The notes beneath the pieces were generated by a model. The model did no database searches, was not told the DNA's origin, and saw only the letters and a list, made by a program, of their open reading frames with translations. 64,000 nucleotides of DNA. Source: Deltaproteobacteria bacterium (lineage in GTDB: Bacteria > Myxococcota > B64-G9). This document shows, in pieces, positions 37,201-43,614 of this stretch; positions within the stretch are counted from its first letter, which is position 1, and every line of letters begins with the position of its first letter. Where the stretch lies: assembly GCA_019314375.1 (NCBI GenBank), contig JAFCZJ010000009.1:1-64000 (forward strand), read 5' to 3'. The position numbers and the translations under genes were made by a program.

Positions 37201-38928
37201 CGCGGCATAGCCGCTTACCGAGCCAAGGACATGGCGACGGCCGTGGCCCAACTGGAGCCGCTGTACGGAGATTTTCAACTCATCACCTCCAGCGCCAACG
37301 ACGTACTGAGCAAGCTGCTCTTTGCCAGCATTGACCTGGGCGACCACGAGCGAATCCTGAAATACTTTGAAATCAGCAAGGAGAAAAACCCGAACCTGGT
37401 CATCCCCTTCGACAAGATACAGCCGGTGCAACTTGCCTATCGAAAACTGGGCGTGTACGAGGGCGGCATGTACCTGGCCCGAGGTCTGGCCGAGGCGCAA
37501 TTCCTGCGCGACCTCAAGGCCGTGGGCCAGCTCGAATCCGAACGCGCCGCCGCAGAGGCCATGGCCACAACCCGCGAACTTCTGGGTTCTTACCCCGACA
37601 ACGCCCTGGGTGCCCAGGCCGCCTATTCCTTCAGTCAGGTGGTCTACAACTTTGCCGACTCCATCTTGGCAGGCGAGGAGATCAAAGGCTTCGACCGACC
37701 CGGCATGCTGGGCGAGGTCACGGGCTTCATGGCCGATTTCTTAGGGAACTATCCGGATGATCCACGTGTGCCGGAGGCTGTCTTCTCACTGGCCTCCGCC
37801 TTCCTGGAACGTAAGCAAGCCGACCAGGCCGTGCTCTGGACCGGCATGGGCATGAAACGTCACAGCAAAAGCAAGATGGCGCCGGCCTTCGCCTACTTGA
37901 AAGCCTTCGCTCACTTCCGGCTAGGCGAATACGGTCCCTCGCTGGATCTCTGCAAGAAAGTCGTGGCCGACGATGAGAAAGACGAGGCGGGGGGCGATGA
38001 AGAAAACCGCCTGATGGCTCAATACATCATGGCCCAAATCCGGCATGCACGTGGGCAGTTGCCCGAGGCGCTGAAGCTCTATCGCAAGGTCTCTGATCGA
38101 TTCCGCGACGCGGCTGAAGCCGTGCGGGAACTGGAACGCAAACATTTCAGGGCTCCCGAAGTCATCGAGGCCCGGGCCGGCAAACCCCCGGTGCTCAAAG
38201 TCCATGCCCGCAATCTGAAAGAAATCGATCTCAGGGCCTACCGGGTGGATCTGATGAAGCTGTACTTGCTCAAGGGCTCTTTGGCCAACTTGCAAGACGT
38301 CAACCTGGCGGGCATCAAACCGGTCCTCTCCACCAAGCTGCGCCTGCGTCCACCGCCGGCCGGTGGTGCCTTCGAACAAGACATTCCCTTGCGGCTACCG
38401 GGCCAAGGTGCCTACTTGCTGATCCTGCGGGGCGGTGACGACACCATTTACAGTCTGGCCTTAGTAGACGGCCTGAAGTGTGAAGTGCGGGAATACCGCG
38501 GTGCCAACCGGGTGCGCGTCACCGTGCGAGATGGCCGCAACAAGCCCCTGCCCAACAGCCGAGTGCAACTCAAGGGCGAAGACGACGAGCGCTTCACCGC
38601 GGGCCAAACGGATCTCCGAGGCGTATTCATCGCCGAGGCCATCGAGGGTTCGGCCACGGTCATCGTACGCCAGGGCAAGCGCTTCGGCCTGTACCGAGCT
38701 GACGAAAGAAAGCTGGACGGCAAAGACATGGACGAAGACATCCCCATGCCCGCCCCGGCCGAAAAAAGCATCCAATTCAAACGAAGAAGCAAGTTCGACT
38801 TCGCCAACGACAACATCAATGGCCAACTCAACAGGCCCAGTTCAGAATACCTACAACAACGCAAACAGGCCGTAGACTTCTTCAACCAGGATGTAAAGGG
38901 GATGCAGGTGCAGCAGGCTTTGCATTAG
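31237..38928 (+). CDS. Giant TPR + alpha-2-macroglobulin-like protein
   Basis: Signal peptide MTSARSWSHLGIFLTLFFLGLSTTARA; TPR-like repeats; FSERPVYRPGDAVQLIGILR; TAFFRHDVRTGPDGVATVNFKLPDTITRWRVAARGITRKTQAG (A2M); AAGGAG RBS upstream of ATG 31237. Confidence 0.92.
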   Translation: MTSARSWSHLGIFLTLFFLGLSTTARAEINKAEQLRQKAMLNMAAGKTDRALGQLETLAGMPGMRLKATLLQARALFKAKRFDSAAARFRKVLAKAPADSSYAHKARFGLAECLAQAKKFKEAERLFADALGTLMSDARRQQFAERFIVLGDELAKPKEGEQPEYGRAEIFYRSALNMKLSEERTDQLKLKIAACREEAKQYHPAANELIGHIDQLANEKPPRKPKQLTEMRFVIGRNLIKVRDFSRARRYLDDLLAESPKAPQAAESAFLLSRTYGMPKPSGGLNLARGQAALRHFLSRHPDHEKVPQARLELATAALHLGRHASAEDGIRRLIKAGDLPEEQLATARYQLAVSLAGQGRWQDASQAYQDYLKQHPAHAFWTQARQGIEHMAWQEAAAAEADKKWVQAAESYQSFANRFQAASRAPEALFKAALAWEKAEKIGSALKVLSTLTAKFPRHRYGYEGWFATGRLLEEKRGDFTKAKEAYEKAKQSGSHKSHQASQRLAAMEKPSLLVESPENFLTSSKPKLVWHVRNIKKVKVRAYRMRAEDFFRDRKDMNQVTEVDIALCTPDRTWDVKVSDYRKFVPIKQEIPLPFTEPGLYLLNLSGGDLEATTAVLLSDLGLTVKTSAREIFVFAQDSRRLKPEAGTRVLVSDGSRIIMEGRTDSQGIWRKKLPKDLEQEPDNLAIFASADDDLAWTEQDNPSLNESSKRMARGYLFSERPVYRPGDAVQLIGILRMVEKDRYIVKAGEILQLQVHQPGGTLLEKREVTLDEYGVFHTELKLDKAAPQGSYHFTVSKPKGPSFSASFSVVQFRRPEFDLGVVFDKPVVFRGEQLSGHIRLQRHSGGSVADKLLRYWLEGEGRYHTGRTDADGRIAFSFATRVYESSRQLTVQTQMVSGQQSAKASALLATSGFELQLKVDAHTLFAGQPFDLQLFARSADGKPMPADLRLEVLRRDPHAKGEVRVVDQKVRIDETGKTTLKLNLAHGGFHAIRAFGLDRAGNPVVVESGLTTVGKEDPGLFVDLENKVLTPNSRAKLKLHSRLDKALVLLTTETDRILEHRSMVVVKGDNALEWAINDALAPNFRITASALHKDKLHLTSRVLEVQQKLDIELRADKKTYAPGEEVALTVIARNAAGQPVDAQIVLAAVDRALLQTYPERLADLGAFFHVHRSLGQIPTSASNTRRFPKVVGIEVEKAEIRESEGSAAMAALKNKRRVLTEDGLAQFAGMAKEESVGYGGLGLSGSGRGGGGSAAYGRGMGRSPSIRMGKASQRGGAGIPWRKFFPGTAFFRHDVRTGPDGVATVNFKLPDTITRWRVAARGITRKTQAGQKIMELTARRDFYAQLVLPPELERGDSFAPVARLVNDGKKDLETELVLRVAGTEQKARLKVRAGHSAEHIFNAVQVATTAGDSLKLELQASAGKIGDQLKVKVPLRSRGVREERAQEMVLDIGQAKSIKLQGDKSWTDPRLALRFSGHIVQFFLGDKGVDPMLFGDRPEPVLVDLAIYDLLMGQGDHIKQDQIKNRLRRGLAHMVAVQHHQGGWGWSRHAPSPAIGTTASGLIALAKAKPIAGKIGWSLPEQKMDQARDWLKRQLPSLAPDDFKQRGEVLYALSHLGIEQVPAVQLHRMHRMRGQLDMGAASLLGLTWQQLKRPEQARELASQVAKSLDFNASLPIRKRWQPGSWISDLDRVRALRLLALTGVDAAKLKEGTAWLMHRGNSLGWRFPRQAAEALETLSKLASGQASKTRMKVSVRVNGKAAGSIDLDAGTTLAQLKVDPSLLSQGENKVEFVGTGAGPCLVQAVLSGHRLSAPEQASNAPLKLERIVEPVPLDYRGTPIASGFSTVTLPLKKRWTNEVGRIPAGRKLKVTLKAVRSFSQPIDHCVITERIPPGMELVEGSVRGNFSHIMRQGRRLAFFLSSAGYRMELSYELAAVNPGEYRFPPASLISLAHPAVSTMGPATSLQVDLPGAKDPEVKATPDERFGRGIAAYRAKDMATAVAQLEPLYGDFQLITSSANDVLSKLLFASIDLGDHERILKYFEISKEKNPNLVIPFDKIQPVQLAYRKLGVYEGGMYLARGLAEAQFLRDLKAVGQLESERAAAEAMATTRELLGSYPDNALGAQAAYSFSQVVYNFADSILAGEEIKGFDRPGMLGEVTGFMADFLGNYPDDPRVPEAVFSLASAFLERKQADQAVLWTGMGMKRHSKSKMAPAFAYLKAFAHFRLGEYGPSLDLCKKVVADDEKDEAGGDEENRLMAQYIMAQIRHARGQLPEALKLYRKVSDRFRDAAEAVRELERKHFRAPEVIEARAGKPPVLKVHARNLKEIDLRAYRVDLMKLYLLKGSLANLQDVNLAGIKPVLSTKLRLRPPPAGGAFEQDIPLRLPGQGAYLLILRGGDDTIYSLALVDGLKCEVREYRGANRVRVTVRDGRNKPLPNSRVQLKGEDDERFTAGQTDLRGVFIAEAIEGSATVIVRQGKRFGLYRADERKLDGKDMDEDIPMPAPAEKSIQFKRRSKFDFANDNINGQLNRPSSEYLQQRKQAVDFFNQDVKGMQVQQALH

Positions 38929-38970
38929 GGGATCTAAACCAGGAAATCCCATCCCCCCAGTAGATCCCTT
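38927..38970 (+). other. 3'-end stem-loop (copy 2; see 17316-17357)
   Basis: AGGGGATCTA - AACCAGGAAATCCCATCCCCCCAG - TAGATCCCTT then TATCCCGC, abutting the A2M stop codon. Confidence 0.55.
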
Positions 38971-39025
38971 TATCCCGCAGGCCAAACGAAGACAAATCCA
39001 AAACCAGGCTGGAGGTTGAAGACAT

Positions 39026-41803
39026 ATGAATATGAGAAACAAACTTACCATCGCTATCCCTGTTGTTCTGGGAATTCTGACTGCAATGGCGAGCACCAAC
39101 GTGAAAGCGCAGGAACTGGGTTGTGTCGCAAACGGACTTACTCCCAATTTTGGCGTCAATTACGGGGTCTCTCTCGATTCAGGTGAGACCTGGACAGTAA
39201 TTGAAGGCGATCCAATTCAAATCGCGGTCGGTAGTCGTGGAGGACTTGCACTATTTAGCTGCCAGCCAAATGGAATAACCCGTCATTACTATTCGGAAGA
39301 TGCCTGGGGAAGCAATGTCTGGCTCGCCGGAACAGACCCGTCCCATCACTTCGGTAGCCTGTATTACGCTGCTGGCATAAATATGGATGAGGTGTCACAG
39401 GTTATGACTCGTGTCGGGGATGAATGGAACGTCGAGACGGTTTTGGTCCTTGGAGTGGATGCCCGACTAAGGCAGGTGATCACATATTTCGATGGAGATC
39501 ATTACTATCGTAAACGATGGGAGCTAACCAACTTATCGGGAGCTAGTTTCAACGACGTTCGTTTCATTCATGGTGGCGATACCTATTTCGGAGGTAGTGA
39601 TTCCGCTCGTGCCTGGTGGAGCGATGAGCAAAACATGGTTTACCTGAGCAACGACAACTTCACCAATTCCGGTATCATTGGATTCTATGGAGCTCAGAGG
39701 ACGCCTGCAGATCATTACTTTGGAGGTGATTATTCGACTGGCTACTCACAGGCATCCCAGATTGGACGGCTCGACGATACTGTCAATGCCAGTTTCGTAG
39801 ATGCGGGATTTCAACTCGAGTGGGACCGAGCGACCCTTCTTGGCGGTGATACCTGGGTAATCGAAGCCTACGAAATATTGACCGATCCGACCAATGTTCA
39901 AGTTCTCGCGCCACCGGAACAACTAGCGCAAGCTGATTCCACTGTTGCCCTGGGCTATGTATTGCACAACCTGTCACTCGTTGAGCACACTTTTGACCTG
40001 ACGGCGATTTCTGATTTGGGCTGGACGACCGCCATCCAGGGTAGTACCCAAATTGTCGTCCCCGGGCTTGCTCAAGTCAGTGTGACGGTGCAAGTGACAG
40101 TACCGGCTGGAACCCCGGCTGATACGATCACCAGGGTTGAGTTGATCGCGCAGGACATAAGTAGTTCTGGCTGGGGATCCGGCGCTACGAGTATCCAGGT
40201 CATTTTACCTGACTACTCCATCGATCCCACATCGCTCGACTTTGGAACTGTTTCTATCAGTGGCAATGACGTCCAGATCATCACCATCTCCAATAGTGGC
40301 TCTGCAATGATTATCGGTACCATCGGAACCCCTGACGACCTGGCCGCGCCATTCAGCTTTTCTGCTGACAATTGTTCCGGACAGACCCTGTTAGCTGGAG
40401 AGGGCTGTACCGTCGAAGTGACCTTTGCCCCTTCAGCCGAGATCAGCACTAGCGACCAGTTCAATATTCCAGTGTTTGCTCCTGAAGTGGTATCTCACCT
40501 GGTTTCTGTACAAGGAATTGGTATACCAGCTTGTTCACATATGGAATGTGTGACCTGCTTCCCGGCCGACTATTGCACAGAATGTAGCGGCGGTCTTTTT
40601 GCCTCTGCCGGTGATTGTGTGGCGGTTTGTCCAGCTGCAACGTGGGGCGACTCAGCGACTGGTGCCTGTCTAGACTGCGAGAGCGACTGCCTGGCTTGTA
40701 CCGATGAGAATACCTGCACGGGCTGTTCTGCTGGTTTTTACCTGAACGCCAGCGATTGCTCTGCCTGTGAAGCCAACTGTGATGCCTGTTCTGACGGTAC
40801 GAGCTGTACCGCCTGTGCGAGCGGATGGGTACTTTTCTCAGACGATTGTCTGGCCGAATGTCCAGTCGGCTACTTCGACAACGCTGGGGTCTGTGACTCT
40901 TGTGCAGCCAATTGCGAAAGCTGTACCGACGCGAGCACCTGTCTCACTTGCACGAGTGCCTACTTCCTCGACGGTGCCGACTGCATCGCCTGCGAGACCA
41001 ACTGCGATGCCTGCACTGACGTGACGACCTGCACCTCTTGCACCAGCGGATGGGCTCTTTATAATGCTGATTGCCTGGCTGCCTGCCCGAGTGGTTTCTT
41101 CGATGACAGTGGTGTTTGCTCCGCCTGTGAAGCCAATTGCCTGGTTTGTACCGATGCTTCGACCTGTGTCGACTGTAACGTGGGTCACTTCCTTGATGGG
41201 GCTGACTGTAGCACTTGCGAGGCCAACTGCGATGCCTGCAGCGATGCTTCGAGCTGTACCGATTGCGAGCCTGACTGGGTTCTTTTCTTAGACGATTGTC
41301 TGGCCGGATGTCCGGCTGGATTCTTCGACGAAGCGGGCATATGCACTGCTTGTGAAGCAAATTGCCTGACCTGTACCGATGCGACGACTTGCACCGATTG
41401 CGCGTCTAGCTTCTTCTTAGATGCCGGTGATTGTTCAACCTGCGGAGCTAACTGTAACACTTGCTCTGACGCTACGACTTGCACAGCTTGCGATGCTGGC
41501 TGGATTCTTTTCAATTCCGATTGTGTCGACCAGTGTCCAGCTGGTTTCTTCGAGGATGCGGGCATATGCACTGCCTGCGAGGACAATTGTCAGGCCTGCA
41601 CGGACGCTGAGACCTGCACTGCTTGCGGCGAAGGCTATACCCTAGAAGACGATCTCTGTGTTCCCAACGAAGTTATCGACAATGCCTCCGGCAGCGGATG
41701 CGATTGTTCAACCCCTGCCAGCTCAGCCCCTTCAGGACTCCTGAGTCTGTTCGCTTTACTGGGATGGATTCTTCTCAGAAGATCGAGCCGCAAAGACTCC
41801 TAG
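39026..41803 (+). CDS. Secreted protein with ASH/choice-of-anchor-D-like domain, furin-like Cys-rich repeats and MYXO-CTERM-like tail
   Basis: IDPTSLDFGTVSISGNDVQIITISNSG...; repeated CEANCDACSDGTSCTACASGWVLFSDDCLAECPVGYFD; tail GCDCSTPASSAPSGLLSLFALLGWILLRRSSRKDS. Confidence 0.88.
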   Translation: MNMRNKLTIAIPVVLGILTAMASTNVKAQELGCVANGLTPNFGVNYGVSLDSGETWTVIEGDPIQIAVGSRGGLALFSCQPNGITRHYYSEDAWGSNVWLAGTDPSHHFGSLYYAAGINMDEVSQVMTRVGDEWNVETVLVLGVDARLRQVITYFDGDHYYRKRWELTNLSGASFNDVRFIHGGDTYFGGSDSARAWWSDEQNMVYLSNDNFTNSGIIGFYGAQRTPADHYFGGDYSTGYSQASQIGRLDDTVNASFVDAGFQLEWDRATLLGGDTWVIEAYEILTDPTNVQVLAPPEQLAQADSTVALGYVLHNLSLVEHTFDLTAISDLGWTTAIQGSTQIVVPGLAQVSVTVQVTVPAGTPADTITRVELIAQDISSSGWGSGATSIQVILPDYSIDPTSLDFGTVSISGNDVQIITISNSGSAMIIGTIGTPDDLAAPFSFSADNCSGQTLLAGEGCTVEVTFAPSAEISTSDQFNIPVFAPEVVSHLVSVQGIGIPACSHMECVTCFPADYCTECSGGLFASAGDCVAVCPAATWGDSATGACLDCESDCLACTDENTCTGCSAGFYLNASDCSACEANCDACSDGTSCTACASGWVLFSDDCLAECPVGYFDNAGVCDSCAANCESCTDASTCLTCTSAYFLDGADCIACETNCDACTDVTTCTSCTSGWALYNADCLAACPSGFFDDSGVCSACEANCLVCTDASTCVDCNVGHFLDGADCSTCEANCDACSDASSCTDCEPDWVLFLDDCLAGCPAGFFDEAGICTACEANCLTCTDATTCTDCASSFFLDAGDCSTCGANCNTCSDATTCTACDAGWILFNSDCVDQCPAGFFEDAGICTACEDNCQACTDAETCTACGEGYTLEDDLCVPNEVIDNASGSGCDCSTPASSAPSGLLSLFALLGWILLRRSSRKDS

Positions 41804-41908
41804 TTCGGACACTGCCTGGAAGTCCCCGAGGATGCTTCTCGGGCACCCTGATAGATCACTTTGTTTTTCGATGGTTTTCCAGGGACTTTGGGAGCATGCC
41901 CCGTTAGA

Positions 41909-43507
41909 TCAGAATTGCCCACCCACCATCACAGGCGTGGCACTATCAACATGGGTTCCTGTCCCCAGCTGCCCATTTGCGTTGCCACCCCAGCACCAAC
42001 CAGTGCCATCGGTTTTTACCGCACAAGTGTGGTTGCCCCCACTGGAGATCGCAGCCACCTGGTCAATCAAGGACAACTTCAGGGGAGTTGTCTGCTGCAT
42101 GTTGCTCCCATTGCCCAGTTGACCGTCATCGTTCATTCCCCAACACCAAACAGTGCCATCGGTTTTCACCGCGCAGGTGTGCTGGAATCCTCCTGACAAC
42201 AAGGCAACATCGGTAAGGGATGAGACTCGAACAGGCGTGTTGCTGCTATCTGTTGACCCATCTCCCAGTTGACCTGAATAGTTGTTCCCCCAGCACCAAG
42301 CAGTGCCATCTGCCTTTACGGCACAGGAATATTCATCCCCGGTGTCCACAAGAACAACATCGCTGAGCGAAGACACCTGTACAGGTGTTTGCCCGCCCTC
42401 ATTTGTTCCGTCCCCCAATGCTCCCCCATCGCTATATCCCCAACACCAAACAGTGCCATCGGTTTTCAATGCACAGCTGTGGTTGGTCCCGCTTGCCAGG
42501 GAGACGATGTCGGTCAAAGAGACCACTTGTACTGGTGTGCTCTTGGATGAATTGGATCCATCCCCGAGTTGTCCATATATGTTGTTTCCCCAGCACCATA
42601 CCGTTCCATCGGTTTTCAGTGCACAGCTGTGTCGCAAGCCTGCCGCGACTGACAGAGCATCAGTAAGGGAGGAGACCTGAACAGGTATGTTTTTTTCTTG
42701 GTTGGTTCCATCGCCCAGCTGACCATTCCCGTTGTTCCCCCAGCACCAAGCGCTGCCGTCTGCCGTCGCGGCACACACATGACCAACTCGACAGGAGAGG
42801 GAAACGGCGTTCTTGGTCAAGGCCACAATTCCAATAGGTTGAGCGGCACCAGAGTATCCGGCGCCCATTTGACCAAGTTCGTTATTTCCCCAGCACCAGA
42901 CAGTGCCATCGGTTTTCAGGCTACAGGTGAAAAGCACGGCTGCCTGGATGGATGTAAGGACGGGATTGCAGGCATATTGCACTTGCTCCACCTCGTCATC
43001 ATCCAGCACTCCGTCTTTGTCCACATCAAGTCCTGTCTCGATACGAATCCCACCTGTGGGACAATCCTCACCAGGCAGGGCTGAGCTTACCCGTACGGCA
43101 AAACCATTGCTGGTGCACAGGTATTGAGACACCTGTACCTCTTCTGACTCCAGTGTGCCATTGTCGTTAATGTCTATTCCGCTCTCGATCAGAAAACCAC
43201 CCTGGGGGCAGTTGTCTCCCGCTGGTTCATCGGTGGTTGACAACAAACTGCTATGTCCGGAGACCCCGTTGCATAGGTATTCGGTTGATGTGATCTCATC
43301 AAGCTGAAGCTGCCCATCTCCATTGGCATCCAAACCCGAACTGATCGCCAGACCTCCTGCCTCACAGTTTTCCCCCGATGGTTCTGTGTCGACGCTCACG
43401 ATGCCATTGTGTCCATCAATCCCATCGTCACTGCAACCTTGTGAGATCGTAAGAGGCAGTGAAACCGAGGTCAGCAAAAATAGAAATGCAAGCGAAGCAC
43501 GAATCAT
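41909..43507 (-). CDS. RCC1-repeat lipoprotein with N-terminal EF-hand-like (DUF7151-type) repeats
   Basis: Repeated SCALKTDGTVWCWGNNIYGQLGDGSNSSKSTPVQV; N-terminal ENCEAGGLAISSGLDANGDGQLQLDEITSTEYLCNG x3. Confidence 0.9.
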   Translation of the reverse strand: MIRASLAFLFLLTSVSLPLTISQGCSDDGIDGHNGIVSVDTEPSGENCEAGGLAISSGLDANGDGQLQLDEITSTEYLCNGVSGHSSLLSTTDEPAGDNCPQGGFLIESGIDINDNGTLESEEVQVSQYLCTSNGFAVRVSSALPGEDCPTGGIRIETGLDVDKDGVLDDDEVEQVQYACNPVLTSIQAAVLFTCSLKTDGTVWCWGNNELGQMGAGYSGAAQPIGIVALTKNAVSLSCRVGHVCAATADGSAWCWGNNGNGQLGDGTNQEKNIPVQVSSLTDALSVAAGLRHSCALKTDGTVWCWGNNIYGQLGDGSNSSKSTPVQVVSLTDIVSLASGTNHSCALKTDGTVWCWGYSDGGALGDGTNEGGQTPVQVSSLSDVVLVDTGDEYSCAVKADGTAWCWGNNYSGQLGDGSTDSSNTPVRVSSLTDVALLSGGFQHTCAVKTDGTVWCWGMNDDGQLGNGSNMQQTTPLKLSLIDQVAAISSGGNHTCAVKTDGTGWCWGGNANGQLGTGTHVDSATPVMVGGQF

Positions 43508-43614
43508 TGTTCTCCCCTACTGTATTGAGGTCATGGACGTTTAATATTTCTCTCAAGCGTCGTCGCCACCAACTGCTATCTTGCTTCATATCCAACGAAA
43601 TATCGGGCCCAAAC

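Noticed and set aside
41818-41894. Nested GTCCCCGAG...CTCGGG and GGAAGTCCC...GGGACTT pairings between the convergent Cys-repeat and RCC1 genes
   Set aside because: Stems are short and loops long; could be a weak terminator but support is too thin.
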